This document shows positions 25,115-32,677 of a stretch of DNA of 64,000 bases, piece after piece. Position numbers and translations under genes: made by a program. The stretch's first letter is position 1. Each line of letters begins with the position of its first letter. A model generated the notes under the pieces. It saw only the letters and a list, made by a program, of their open reading frames with translations, ran no database searches and was not told the origin of the DNA. Source of the stretch: Planctomycetota bacterium (GTDB lineage: Bacteria; Planctomycetota; J058); contig JAMLIC010000015.1 of the NCBI GenBank assembly GCA_023954375.1, positions 62,001-126,000 of the forward strand, in the 5' to 3' direction.

Positions 25115-26419
25115 ATGGATGGGAAGCAGCGCCTCAGCGTGCTCCTCGACGACCCCGCGGCGCTGGCGTCCTCGCTCATGAAGGTCGCCCGGGTGGTCGC
25201 GCACGTCCTCGAGGAGCACCCGACCGACGTGGCCCAGAAGGTCCGCTACGGCGGCGGGATCATCGCGCGCGACGTCGCCGCCCCCTACGCGCGGGAGATC
25301 GCGCGCGGCCTCGCGGCCCTGGGGCTCGGCTCGTTCCTGGTCGAGACAGGGCGGCTCGCCGCCCCGCCGCGCCCGCGCCGGGTGGGGCAGTTCGAGTTCG
25401 GGGCCGACGGCGTCGTGATCGCGCAGCGCCTCCGGCAGCCGGAGCAGGTGCCGTGGTCGCGCGTGCTGGCGCTGCACGCCCACGCCTCGCTGGACCCCAC
25501 CTCGGGCGAGGAGGACGACGCCCCGGCGCGCCGCGGCGGCGACATGACCCAGCTCTCGGAGGCGGCGCGCGGGCTGCTCGGGGCCCTGCGCGAGTTCGAG
25601 GACCGCGAGCGGGCGCGGGTGGTGCTCGGGGTCGACGTCCTGCTCGAGGGGCCGACGATCTACCGCATGTCCAGCACCGACCCGGGGATCTACGGCGCCC
25701 TCCCCGAGCGCTCGACGATCGCGCTGGACAACTACCTCTCGCTCGTCCGCGCGCTGGTCGCGGCCGCGCCCGAGGGCGTGCTCGTGCCGCCGTCGACGCG
25801 CCGCTTCGCGCAGAGCACCGACTTCACGCGCGTCCTGTTCGCGAAGCGCGAGGAGCTCGAGGCGGTCAACACCTGGCTCCTCGCCGCGGCCGACGAGGGG
25901 CTGGCGCGGGCCGAGGCCGAGCCCGAGGACCTCCCCGACGAGGGCCTCGAGGACGCCGACGAGGCGATCCCCCTCGGCCCCGAGGCCGAGGCCGACGACG
26001 GCTCCGCCGACGAGATCGAGGACGAGGAGCTCGAGGACGACGCCCCGCTCGAGCACTCCGCCTACGACGAGGCCTCAGGCGACGACATGGACGCCGTCTC
26101 GACGGGCCAGCCCGGCGAGGGCCGGGGCGGCGAGGTCGACGACGACGAGGACGCCGCCGACGACCCGGACATCGCGGCCGCGCTCGAGCTGTTCGCCCAG
26201 ACCGGCCGGATGAAGGCGTCCGACGTGCAGGCGATCCTGGCCGAGGCGCAGCAGCTCGATGCCGAGGTCGACGCCGCCTCGGCCGACCCGGACGCCGACC
26301 CCGAGGTGAAGGAGACGCTCGGCTTCTTCGACACGAACCCCAGCGGCCGCTGGGACGTGAAGGAGGTCCTCGAGGGCGCCGACGCGGCCCCCGACGAGCT
26401 CGACCCGAAGGACGGCTGA
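25115..26419 (+). CDS. hypothetical acidic protein
   Basis: 434 residues, not recognised. The first 260 residues look globular (VRYGGGIIARDVAAPYAREI; FEFGADGVVIAQRL; RVVLGVDVLLEGPTIYRMSS). The remainder is dominated by Asp/Glu (DEIEDEELEDDAPLE and similar) with a short helical segment, LELFAQTGRMKASDVQAILA. No signal peptide. The ATG at 25115 follows TATGGT by 8 nt. It ends 15 bp before the tRNA-Val gene. Confidence 0.7.
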   Translation: MDGKQRLSVLLDDPAALASSLMKVARVVAHVLEEHPTDVAQKVRYGGGIIARDVAAPYAREIARGLAALGLGSFLVETGRLAAPPRPRRVGQFEFGADGVVIAQRLRQPEQVPWSRVLALHAHASLDPTSGEEDDAPARRGGDMTQLSEAARGLLGALREFEDRERARVVLGVDVLLEGPTIYRMSSTDPGIYGALPERSTIALDNYLSLVRALVAAAPEGVLVPPSTRRFAQSTDFTRVLFAKREELEAVNTWLLAAADEGLARAEAEPEDLPDEGLEDADEAIPLGPEAEADDGSADEIEDEELEDDAPLEHSAYDEASGDDMDAVSTGQPGEGRGGEVDDDEDAADDPDIAAALELFAQTGRMKASDVQAILAEAQQLDAEVDAASADPDADPEVKETLGFFDTNPSGRWDVKEVLEGADAAPDELDPKDG

Positions 26420-26434
26420 TACGATCCTCGTCCA

Positions 26435-26508
26435 GGGCGGGTAGCTCAGCCGGTCAGAGCACATCCCTTACAAGGATGGGGTCGGGGGTTCGAGTCCCTC
26501 TCCGCCCA
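26435..26508 (+). tRNA. tRNA-Val (anticodon TAC)
   Basis: A 74-nt cloverleaf. The acceptor GGGCGGG pairs with TCCGCCC, followed by discriminator A. The anticodon stem CATCC/GGATG holds loop CTTACAA (anticodon TAC at 26469-26471), and the T arm is GGGGG-TTCGAGT-CCCTC. CCA is not encoded. A -10-like TACGAT at 26420-26425 lies 9 nt upstream. The 3' half from 26467 is the left attachment core of an integrated element, and the intact tRNA is preserved at this junction. Confidence 0.93.
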
Positions 26509-27623
26509 TGGGTTACAGCGGGCTTCTCCGGGGAGGTTGGGGAGGATTGCGGGGAGGATCGGCGCGAGGCGCGGTAGCTGCGCACGGCCTCCTGGGCGGC
26601 GCGCAGGTCGTCGCCCACGGTGTCCCGCTGGTAGTGCCCGAGCATGGCCACGGTCTCGTGGCCGGTCAGGCGGCGCGCCACGTCGTCGGGGACGCCAGCC
26701 CGGTGGGCGTCGGCCACGAACGACCGCCGCAGGCTGTGCGTGTCCAGGCGGTCGCCGTCGGGGATCTTCAGCGCCTTGATCGCCCGGCGCACCACGCTGC
26801 GCACGGCGTCCACGCGCGCGGGGCCGACGCCACCGCCGCGCAGCGGGCGCGGGAACAGCAGCGCGTCCGGCGAGCGCTCGGGGAGCAGCGCCAGGACCTC
26901 GGGCGAGACGGGCAGGCAGAGCACCGCGCCGCCCTTCTGGCGCACGCGCACGGTGCCCTCCTCGCGGTCGAGGTCGCGCCCCTGCAGGCGGCACACCTCA
27001 CCCACGCGCCGCCCGGTGTCGGCCACGAGCGAGAGCAGCGCGTGCCACCGCCCGCCCTGCCAGCGGGACACCCACTCGAGCACGGCCAGCACCTCGGCCG
27101 GCGTGTAGGGCCGCTTCTTCCGCGGCGGCTTCGGCAGGGCGCGCACGCGCGGCCACTGGCCGGTCACGAGGCCGCGCTCCTCGGCCCAGCGCCAGCACGC
27201 GGCCGCGCGGCGCAGGTAGCTGTTCACCGTCTCGGGGCCCAGGCCGCCGGCGAGGAGCTCGTCGCGCGCGCGCAGGAGCGCGGCCCGCTCGACCTTCTCC
27301 ACGTCCAGGACCTCGGCCAGCTTCTTCCGGGCGAGCTGGTAGCCCTCGACGCTCGAGGGGCTCGCGAGCCCCTGGGCCGCCGCGCGCACCATGTCGGCGA
27401 TGCGCGCGTCCATGATCGCCGGGAGGGTCCGGCCCCCCGCGTTCAGGTCGGCCTCGAAGCGCGCGCGCTCGAGCTCGGCCTGTGCCGGGTCCAGGGTCCC
27501 CGACGAGCAGCGCTGCTCCTCCTCCCGCCCGTTCCTGCGCCGGCGCGCGCGCAGGTAGAGGTTCGTCTCGCCGCTGCTTGCTCGGGGCGGGACGACGCTG
27601 ACTCGCCATGGGGTCGTGGCCAT
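26454..27623 (-). CDS. int: tyrosine recombinase / integrase
   Basis: 389 residues. The catalytic set of the tyrosine recombinase family is present: Arg in DTGRRVGEVCRL, HSLRR (His-x-x-Arg), the second His in LTGHETVAMLG and Tyr in HYQRD. An N-terminal SAM-like core-binding domain precedes it. The ATG at 27623 has AGGAGG upstream. The last 18 codons run through the attachment core and antisense to tRNA-Val, ending at 26454. In the excised circle the frame would instead continue into 46191-45900, giving 482 residues. It is the last gene of an operon with excisionase and J-domain genes. Confidence 0.93.
   Translation of the reverse strand: MATTPWRVSVVPPRASSGETNLYLRARRRRNGREEEQRCSSGTLDPAQAELERARFEADLNAGGRTLPAIMDARIADMVRAAAQGLASPSSVEGYQLARKKLAEVLDVEKVERAALLRARDELLAGGLGPETVNSYLRRAAACWRWAEERGLVTGQWPRVRALPKPPRKKRPYTPAEVLAVLEWVSRWQGGRWHALLSLVADTGRRVGEVCRLQGRDLDREEGTVRVRQKGGAVLCLPVSPEVLALLPERSPDALLFPRPLRGGGVGPARVDAVRSVVRRAIKALKIPDGDRLDTHSLRRSFVADAHRAGVPDDVARRLTGHETVAMLGHYQRDTVGDDLRAAQEAVRSYRASRRSSPQSSPTSPEKPAVTHGRRGTRTPDPILVRDVL
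26467..26510. repeat. attL core (3' half of tRNA-Val)
   Basis: 44 bp from the anticodon loop through the tRNA 3' end plus ATG. It is repeated at 46192-46235 with one difference (G at the T-loop position here, A there). It marks the left end of the integrated element. Confidence 0.93.
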
Positions 27624-27631
27624 GCTTCCTC

Positions 27632-27880
27632 CTACGCGATGTGCCCTCGACGGATGCGGAGCCGCTCCCGAGCCGAGAGCACGTGAGCCTCGATGTCCCG
27701 CGCGCGCTCGGTCGGCCGGCCGCGCTCGACGATCTCCTCGACCTGGCCCTCGGAGAACCGAAGCCGGCCCGTGGGCGTCCGGCAGGCCGGGACGAGGAGC
27801 CCCTTCTTCACCCAGTCGCGCACCGTGCGGTCGGTGACCGCCAGCCGCGCGGCGAACTCGCGCGACGTGAGCAGCCTCAT
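27632..27880 (-). CDS. MerR-type helix-turn-helix protein, probable excisionase
   Basis: 82 residues: MRLLTSREFAARLAVTDRTV followed by RDWVKKGLLVPACRTPTGRLRF, a MerR/AlpA-like winged helix-turn-helix typical of excisionases. It ends 8 bp before the integrase ATG. Its ATG overlaps the stop of the J-domain gene. Excision control is inferred from position and fold. Confidence 0.75.
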   Translation of the reverse strand: MRLLTSREFAARLAVTDRTVRDWVKKGLLVPACRTPTGRLRFSEGQVEEIVERGRPTERARDIEAHVLSARERLRIRRGHIA

Positions 27881-28341
27881 CGCCCGCCCCCGACCGCCGC
27901 GAGCGCGGCGTCCCGCACGCGCACGAGGCGCTTGAACGCCTCGGCGTCCCCGCCCTGGTCGGGGTGCACCTCGAGCGCCCGGCGACGGAACGCGCGCACG
28001 ACGTCCTGCGCCGTCGCGCCGGCGGCGAGCCCCAGCTCGGCGAGCGCCTCGCGCGGGTCGACGCCCTCGGCGCGCAGCCTCGGCCGCTGCCAGTCGGCTC
28101 CCAGGACGCGCTCGGCCGCGTCGAGGAAGGCGCGCCACTCCTCCTCGGTCAACGGCCGGCGCCGGGTCGCCTGGGCCTTCCCCTGCACGCGCGCGCGGTC
28201 GCGCAGGTGGGCCTTGGTCACGAACGAGGAGCAGGAGCACCCCGGCTCCGCGCACGAGCCGATCCCGCCCGCGTGGCGCCCCCAGCGGTGCGCGCAGGAG
28301 GCGCACGGGGCCACGCCCCGCTTCTTCTTCGTCACCGTCAC
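27877..28341 (-). CDS. J-domain protein with N-terminal cysteine cluster
   Basis: 154 residues. Residues about 10-35 contain a cysteine cluster (CASCAHRWGRHAGGIGSCAE, then CSC) likely to bind zinc. Residues about 95-150 form a J domain: ALAELGLAAGATAQDVVRAF then EVHPDQGGDAEAF with the invariant HPD. J domains stimulate DnaK ATPase. GTG start; both ends overlap neighbouring genes by 4 bp. A role in recruiting host DnaK to the integration or replication machinery is inference. Confidence 0.75.
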   Translation of the reverse strand: MTVTKKKRGVAPCASCAHRWGRHAGGIGSCAEPGCSCSSFVTKAHLRDRARVQGKAQATRRRPLTEEEWRAFLDAAERVLGADWQRPRLRAEGVDPREALAELGLAAGATAQDVVRAFRRRALEVHPDQGGDAEAFKRLVRVRDAALAAVGGGR

Positions 28342-28769
28342 GCCGCCGCTCCCGCCCGCCGCTCGACCCGCGGCAGCGCCGCGAGCGTGTCGGCCGGCAG
28401 CCCCGAGCGGTCGGCGCGCCCCTCCCCGAGCGGGGCGTCGCACGTCGCGCAGGCGACCCGGAGCACCTCGCCGTCGAGCGCCAGGAGCACGAGCCCGTCG
28501 GTGCACGTCGCGCACGCCCGGGCCTCGAGCCGCCCCGGCACCTCGGCGGCGAGGCGCAGCCCGGCGAGGAGCTGCCCGAGCACGCGCAGCCCCTCGACCG
28601 CCTCCCGGGCGCCCGGCCCGAGGAGCGCGCCGAGCGCGGCGATCATGCCCTCGACGCGGGCGCGGCGCGGCCCGGCCGGCAGGGCGTCGCGCCGGCGCTC
28701 GAGGAACGCGACGAGCCCGCGCACCTCCACCACGCCCGCGCCGAGCGCCTCGAGCTCAGCCCGGGCCAT
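28338..28769 (-). CDS. hypothetical protein with CxxC pair
   Basis: 143 residues: a helical N-terminal 95 residues, then ARACATCTDGLVLL and RVACATCDAPLG, two CxxC knuckles about 20 residues apart that could bind zinc. The ATG at 28769 has GGAGGTG 4 nt upstream. Within the integration operon; function unknown. Confidence 0.65.
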   Translation of the reverse strand: MARAELEALGAGVVEVRGLVAFLERRRDALPAGPRRARVEGMIAALGALLGPGAREAVEGLRVLGQLLAGLRLAAEVPGRLEARACATCTDGLVLLALDGEVLRVACATCDAPLGEGRADRSGLPADTLAALPRVERRAGAAA

Positions 28770-28974
28770 CGCCCACCTCCGCGCACCCGGCCGCGACGAC
28801 GTCCGGCCCGGCGACCGGCGCCACGTCGACGCCGACGAGCAGCGCCCCGTCGAGGCCGAGCCGCTCGGCGAGGACGGCACCGACCGCCTCGCCCGCGCTC
28901 GGCGCGACCGCCACGACCACCTGCGCCGGCCCCGCGGCGAAGCGCAGGGACACGCTCCACCGACGCAGCTTCAC
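28756..28974 (-). CDS. small hypothetical protein
   Basis: 72 residues starting VKLRRWSVSLRF, with alternating beta-like segments (QVVVAVAPS, GALLVGVDVAPV). The GTG at 28974 overlaps the stop of the ribbon-helix-helix gene by 3 bp, and the gene overlaps the next by 14 bp. Not recognised. Confidence 0.5.
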   Translation of the reverse strand: MKLRRWSVSLRFAAGPAQVVVAVAPSAGEAVGAVLAERLGLDGALLVGVDVAPVAGPDVVAAGCAEVGDGPG

Positions 28975-29150
28975 GACGACGCCCCGGCGGCCTTCGCGAG
29001 CCCGGCCACGTGCTGCCGGAGCACCCTCCGCACATACTCGGCGAGGCACCGCTCGTCCTGCTCCGCCGCACGCTCGAGCGCCTCCTGCAGCTCCTCGTCG
29101 AGCCGCACGTGCACCTGCGCCGTCTTGGCCCTCTTCGTCCTCTGCCGCAT
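28971..29150 (-). CDS. ribbon-helix-helix (CopG/Arc-like) protein
   Basis: 59 residues: MRQRTKRAKTAQVHVRLDEE then LQEALERAAEQDERCLAEYV. A beta strand (AQVHVRL) followed by two helices is the ribbon-helix-helix pattern. GGAGGTG lies before the ATG. First gene of the integration operon; probably a DNA-binding autoregulator. The palindrome at 29260-29292, about 110 bp upstream, could be its operator (inference). Confidence 0.7.
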   Translation of the reverse strand: MRQRTKRAKTAQVHVRLDEELQEALERAAEQDERCLAEYVRRVLRQHVAGLAKAAGASS

Positions 29151-29259
29151 GCGTCACCTCCGCACGCAACAGTTACCAGCGACGACCGCACGGGAGCGCC
29201 GAGAGCCCCTCGCCGCGCGCGCGGAGACGAGCGGCTGCAGGGTGTTGAGTCCGTCGGAT

Positions 29260-29292
29260 TCCGCGCTGACAACCAATGGTTGTCTCCGCGGA
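29260..29292. promoter_or_regulatory. 33-bp dyad-symmetric operator candidate
   Basis: Arms TCCGCG (29260-29265) and GACAACCA (29268-29275) are mirrored by TGGTTGTC (29277-29284) and CGCGGA (29287-29292) around a single central base. Symmetry is perfect in both arm pairs. It lies upstream of the integration operon and overlaps its possible -35. Confidence 0.6.
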
Positions 29293-29418
29293 CACCGCGG
29301 GATCTGTGGAACGTGGACGCGTGAGTTACAGCCGCAGCAGTCCACCGGTTCAAGCAAGGCCTCCGGGGAGGGGTCACGACGTAACCGCCGACGCCAGGCT
29401 GCCTTCGTCATGGTCGCC

Positions 29419-29464
29419 GGCCGGAGGCGCGTCGGAGTCCCTAGGGCCCCAACGGCCTCCGGCC
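29419..29464 (-). terminator. terminator-like inverted repeat
   Basis: GGCCGGAGGC (29419-29428) and its exact complement (29455-29464), 10 bp each, with a 26-nt loop. It begins 10 bp after the stop codon of the minus-strand gene 29474-29737. Confidence 0.5.
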
Positions 29465-29473
29465 GCGACGTGC

Positions 29474-29737
29474 TCACCCGACCAGCCCGTAGACGCCCGG
29501 CTTCGCGCTGAGCAGGCCGGGCGCCCGCCGCCTCGCTCGCTGGTAGTAGACCCGCGCGTGCGCAGGGCCCCGCGCGCGCCACCACGCCGCGGCCGCGCTC
29601 GTCGCGGAGAGGGCCTGCCAGAGCGCACGCGAGCCCCGCTGCGGCCCGTGGACGACCAGCACGGCGAGCAGGTCCAGGTCGCCCGGCGTGAGACAGCCAC
29701 GGGCCTCGGGCTGCGCCAGGAGCCCCGCGGGGGTCAC
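29474..29737 (-). CDS. small hypothetical protein
   Basis: 87 residues, VTPAGLLAQPEARGCLTPGD then LDLLAVLVVHGPQRGSRALW. The pattern LTPGDLDLLAVL resembles a winged-helix start, but I cannot assign it. GTG start overlaps the preceding stop by 4 bp. Last gene before a terminator-like repeat. Confidence 0.55.
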   Translation of the reverse strand: MTPAGLLAQPEARGCLTPGDLDLLAVLVVHGPQRGSRALWQALSATSAAAAWWRARGPAHARVYYQRARRRAPGLLSAKPGVYGLVG

Positions 29738-30030
29738 GTGGCCGCTCCCACGAGGCGCGCCGCGAGCACGACCCGCTCGAGCTGCTCCCGCTGGCGGCGC
29801 GAGCGCTTCCGTCGTCGGTCGTGCTCGCGCTCGGGGTCGTCGCGCCGGAGCGCGACCAGCTCCCGCCGGCGGCGCGCCCGCTCGTCGGGCGGGGCGGCGA
29901 GCGGGTCGGGCGCCGTGCACGCGTCCCAGGTCGCCAGCAGGTTCATGAGCCCCTCGATCGACACCGGCCACCGGCGGCCGGACGTCTCCACGCCGGGCCC
30001 CTCGCGGAGCACCTCCATCACGGGCGGCAT
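29734..30030 (-). CDS. small hypothetical protein
   Basis: 98 residues. The N-terminal half is globular (PVSIEGLMNLLATWDACTAP). The C-terminal half is highly charged and probably helical (RRRRELVALRRDDPEREHDR), ending in a hydrophobic helix. It starts 3 bp after the helix-turn-helix gene and is part of the same operon. Function unknown. Confidence 0.55.
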   Translation of the reverse strand: MPPVMEVLREGPGVETSGRRWPVSIEGLMNLLATWDACTAPDPLAAPPDERARRRRELVALRRDDPEREHDRRRKRSRRQREQLERVVLAARLVGAAT

Positions 30031-30033
30031 GGC

Positions 30034-30378
30034 CTACGCCTCCACCGCGCAGCCGGCGTGTCGACGCGCTCCCTTCTCGCGCGTGCGCGACCTCCCCGGC
30101 ATCGGCCCCGGCCTCGGCCCGCGGGAGCCCTCGGCGAAGGCAACGAGCGCCGCGCCGAGCACGCGCAACTGCCCCGGCCCCTCGATCGCCGGCAGGCGCC
30201 CGGTCTGGATCGCGAGGTAGACCGACTGCCGGCTCATCGCGATCAGCTCGCCCACCTCGCGCACCGAGTAGCGCCGCGCGCGGTCGACGGGGCCGGTCAA
30301 CTCGAAGCGCGGGCCGCCGCCGAGCAGCAACTCGAGGCGGGCGAGGCGCGCGCGGATCTCCTCCAGGATCTCGGTCAT
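30034..30378 (-). CDS. helix-turn-helix protein (AlpA/excisionase-like)
   Basis: 114 residues. A short helix, MTEILEEIRARLARLELLLG, is followed by RRYSVREVGELIAMSRQSVY and LAIQTGRLPAIEGPGQLRV, a helix-turn-helix of the AlpA/HTH_17 type used by excisionases and phage regulators. The ATG at 30378 has GGGGGGAA upstream. First gene of a three-gene unit. With the MerR-type protein at 27632 the element has two excisionase-like proteins; one may be a transcription regulator. Confidence 0.7.
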   Translation of the reverse strand: MTEILEEIRARLARLELLLGGGPRFELTGPVDRARRYSVREVGELIAMSRQSVYLAIQTGRLPAIEGPGQLRVLGAALVAFAEGSRGPRPGPMPGRSRTREKGARRHAGCAVEA

Positions 30379-30482
30379 GTTCCCCCCGGAACGTGCGCCC
30401 AGGACCCGGGGCGCGGGCGGGGAGCGAGCCCTCGTCGTGGTCACGTCGACCGCGGCGCCGAGGACGCACTCGGGTTGGGTGG

Positions 30483-30773
30483 TCAGCCGGGCGGCGCGAG
30501 GCCTCCGGCGTGCGGATCGACGTCGCCGACGCTGCGCCGGCTCAGGTCCTCGATCGCGTCCAGCGTCGCGCGCAGGCGGGCGACGGCCTCGTCCTCGACG
30601 CGCAGGGCGCCCTCGAGCTCCTCGACCGCCCGGGCGAGCGGCTGCGCCCCGCGCACGAGCGAGCGGGCCATGATCGACACCCAGCGGCGCGCCTCGCGCA
30701 GCGCCTTGTCGGCGCGGTCGACCTCGTCGCGGCCGAGCGCCAGGGCGTGCTCCTCGTCGTCGGTCAGCGGCAT
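30483..30773 (-). CDS. small coiled-coil hypothetical protein
   Basis: 96 residues, almost entirely helical with heptad-like spacing (DEVDRADKALREARRWVSIM, AVEELEGALRVEDEAVARLR). ATG with GGAGGA upstream. Function unknown. Confidence 0.55.
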   Translation of the reverse strand: MPLTDDEEHALALGRDEVDRADKALREARRWVSIMARSLVRGAQPLARAVEELEGALRVEDEAVARLRATLDAIEDLSRRSVGDVDPHAGGLAPPG

Positions 30774-30850
30774 GGCGTCCTCCGGGCGTAGCGCGAGCGG
30801 TCCGCGGGCCAGCCGCGGGCTCGGGTGAGGATGGGCGAGGGTGAGGCGGG

Positions 30851-31099
30851 CTACTTGCCGCGGCGCTTCGGGCGCGCGGGCGTCGTCGGGTCGTCGCCCG
30901 CCGCGGCCGGCGGGGCCTCCTGCGCGAGCCGCTGCCCGAGCAGGAGCGCAGGGGTCTTCTCGACGAGCTCCAGGCCGAGGCGGAGGCAGGTGCGCGCGAC
31001 GTGCGAGCGCGGGAGCGCCTCGGCGAGCGCCTGCAGGCGCCGCTCGTCGTCGGTGCTGATGCGGAGGTTCAGGACCACGGGCAGCTCTTCCTTCGGCAC
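30851..31099 (-). CDS. ribbon-helix-helix-like small protein
   Basis: 82 residues: LPVVLNLRISTDDERRLQAL then AEALPRSHVARTCLRLGLEL fits a strand-helix-helix DNA-binding fold. The C-terminal tail is Pro/Ala/Lys-rich. GTG start with GAGGT upstream. Probably a small repressor; its own upstream region (31100-31203) contains the direct repeat CACGCTGTAG twice. Confidence 0.55.
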   Translation of the reverse strand: MPKEELPVVLNLRISTDDERRLQALAEALPRSHVARTCLRLGLELVEKTPALLLGQRLAQEAPPAAAGDDPTTPARPKRRGK

Positions 31100-31144
31100 C
31101 GGACGACCTCGCGGCCAGCGAGGGTATCAGGCACCACAGCGGGT

Positions 31145-31202
31145 CACGCTGTAGTCAGCGCACCACAACGTCACCACGTGCGCACAAGGTAGCCACGCTG
31201 TA
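31145..31202. repeat. direct repeat CACGCTGTAG (two copies)
   Basis: The decamer CACGCTGTAG occurs twice about 48 bp apart in the 104-bp gap between two small minus-strand genes. It could be a binding site for the ribbon-helix-helix protein encoded just downstream. Confidence 0.4.
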
Positions 31203-31203
31203 G

Positions 31204-31515
31204 CTACATGTCAACGCCCCACCGGTTTCGTGCGCAACCCCATGCGGGATCGGCGGCCTGCATGACGGCCTTCGCGCGCCGGGCGCTCCGCGGGCTCGCG
31301 CCGGCGGCCGCGGCAGCATCGTCGAGGGCGCGATGCTTGTGGTGGTGGCGGTTGTGGTGTGGGCCACCTGGCCCACAGGGTTTCTTCCTCCCTCGCCCTC
31401 CGTCGGCCCCGCGCCGCCCGGCCGCCGCCTGGCGCTCGGCCGCCTCCGCCTTGAAGTGCCCCTCCAGCTCCGCGGCGACCATCGCGCGCTGGCTGGCGGT
31501 GAGGTGGCGGCGCAT
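31204..31515 (-). CDS. small protein, ParB/KorB-like fragment
   Basis: 103 residues beginning MRRHLTASQRAMVAAELEGH, the start of the helix-turn-helix segment seen after the ParB domain in some plasmid proteins (RHLSxSQRAMIA pattern). A Gly/His-rich middle follows, then ASPRSARRAKAVMQAAD, matching the second half of that helix-turn-helix. No ParB nuclease domain precedes it in frame, so it is either a stand-alone DNA-binding module or a truncated gene. Confidence 0.5.
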   Translation of the reverse strand: MRRHLTASQRAMVAAELEGHFKAEAAERQAAAGRRGADGGRGRKKPCGPGGPHHNRHHHKHRALDDAAAAAGASPRSARRAKAVMQAADPAWGCARNRWGVDM

Positions 31516-31615
31516 CGGCTTCGTCAGCTTCGGTCGCGGCCGATCGGGCGCAACCTCCGCAGGGTTCCTTCCGACGCCAGGCGTCGGTTGGAGAACCGCG
31601 CGACTTGCGACGAAG

Positions 31616-32068
31616 TCAGGCCAGGGCGCGCGCGAGCCGGGCGAGGTCGCCCGCGAGGTCGTCGACGCTGCGCAGCGGGCTCGGGAGCCTGCCAGGCCGC
31701 TCCGCCGGCGGGCCGGGCAGCTTGCCGTCGACGAGCCACGAGACGGGCTTCGCTCCGGTCCGCGGCCCGAACACGAACCCGCCCCCGTTCCACCCGCCGC
31801 GGCTCGCGACCAGCGCGGCGTATCGCTCGATGCGCGCCTCGCGGGCGGCGTCGAACACCTCGCCGTCCCGCCCCAGGCGCACCCGCGTGCGCAGGCGCTT
31901 GCTCAGCCGCCCGGCCGCCTTCGCCCGCGCGACGCTCCGCTCGGTGATCCCGAGCACCTCGGCCGCGACCTCCGAGCCGCGCTCGGCGACGAGCTCGAGC
32001 AGCTCGCGCACGTCCTCGCTCGGGGCCTCACGGTCGGGCGGCCTGGTCGGCCGCCCGCGCCTCCTCAC
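31616..32068 (-). CDS. hypothetical protein with helix-turn-helix-like segment
   Basis: 150 residues. VRELLELVAERGSEVAAEVL then GITERSVARAKAAGRLSKRL looks like a small helix-turn-helix. The second half is globular and unassigned. It overlaps the previous gene by 41 bp if the GTG at 32068 is used; an internal GTG near 32007 is an alternative. Function unknown. Confidence 0.5.
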   Translation of the reverse strand: MRRRGRPTRPPDREAPSEDVRELLELVAERGSEVAAEVLGITERSVARAKAAGRLSKRLRTRVRLGRDGEVFDAAREARIERYAALVASRGGWNGGGFVFGPRTGAKPVSWLVDGKLPGPPAERPGRLPSPLRSVDDLAGDLARLARALA

Positions 32069-32459
32069 GGGCGCGCGCCCTCGCGAGGTCGAGCTCGGAC
32101 CGGGGCGCCTCGGCGGCTGCGCGGAGGCGGAAGAGCGCCGACGCGGTGATCGGCCCGCCGGCGAGCCAGCGCTCGAGGGCGCCGAGCGCGAAGCCGGTCT
32201 CGGCGGCCGCGGCCTCGACGTCGCCGAAGCGGGCGACCAGGGCGCGGACGTGGCGCGCGGCCTCGGGCTCGTCCGGCTCCGGCGGCGCGGGCGGGTCGGG
32301 GTCGTCCGGCGCGTCGTGGGCGAGCACGTTCTGCGGCTTGACGTCGCGGTCGGCGAAGAGGTCGCCGAGGAGCTCAGCCGCGCCGGTCGGGTCGGCCTCG
32401 AGCTGCTCGAGCACCGTGCGGAGGGCGACGACGGCCAGGCGGTCGCGCAGGTCGGGCAA
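32028..32459 (-). CDS. hypothetical helical protein
   Basis: 143 residues: helical N-terminus (LRDRLAVVALRTVLEQLEAD), acidic Pro-rich linker, then HVRALVARFGDVEAAAAETG with helix-turn-helix-like spacing, resembling small-terminase-type DNA-binding N-termini, though the match is too weak to call. TTG start at 32459 with GGAGGTG 4 nt upstream. It follows the portal-like gene and a zinc-ribbon gene. Confidence 0.55.
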   Translation of the reverse strand: MPDLRDRLAVVALRTVLEQLEADPTGAAELLGDLFADRDVKPQNVLAHDAPDDPDPPAPPEPDEPEAARHVRALVARFGDVEAAAAETGFALGALERWLAGGPITASALFRLRAAAEAPRSELDLARARAREEARAADQAARP

Positions 32460-32500
32460 GGGCCACCTCCGCGCGTTCTTCTACACGGGCGGTCGGACAG

Positions 32501-32677
32501 CTAGGCGTCCTCGTCGCTCGCCACGACGTAGCCCGTCACGAGCCGGGCGGGCGTCTCGATCGTCTTGAACTTGGCCCCGCAGAGGCCCGACATGCATTGG
32601 CGCCGGCGCATGGTCCCCTCTGGGCGCCGCTCGGTGTCGTAGACCTTCGACCGCCCGTTGCACTTGGGGCACAGCAT
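32501..32677 (-). CDS. small zinc-ribbon protein (NrdR N-terminus / Ogr-like)
   Basis: 58 residues: MLCPKCNGRSKVYDTERRPE then GTMRRRQCMSGLCGAKFKTI. CPKC, the RRRQC segment and a further Cys resemble the zinc ribbon of NrdR and phage Ogr/Delta late-gene activators. The ATG follows the portal-gene stop with no gap, and GGAGG lies 8 nt upstream. It may be a late transcription activator (inference). Confidence 0.65.
   Translation of the reverse strand: MLCPKCNGRSKVYDTERRPEGTMRRRQCMSGLCGAKFKTIETPARLVTGYVVASDEDA

Larger units (their letters stand above)
29151..29473. other. regulatory region upstream of integration operon
   Basis: 323 bp without a gene, holding a long dyad (29260-29292) and a terminator-like repeat (29419-29464). 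On the minus strand TTGTCA (29285-29280 region, inside the dyad) and CTCAAC 17 bp on are a weak promoter for the operon starting at 29150. Confidence 0.5.

Noticed and set aside
26508..27686. 392-codon plus-strand frame opposite the integrase
   Set aside because: His/Arg/Gly-rich shadow; the integrase on the minus strand has all catalytic residues.
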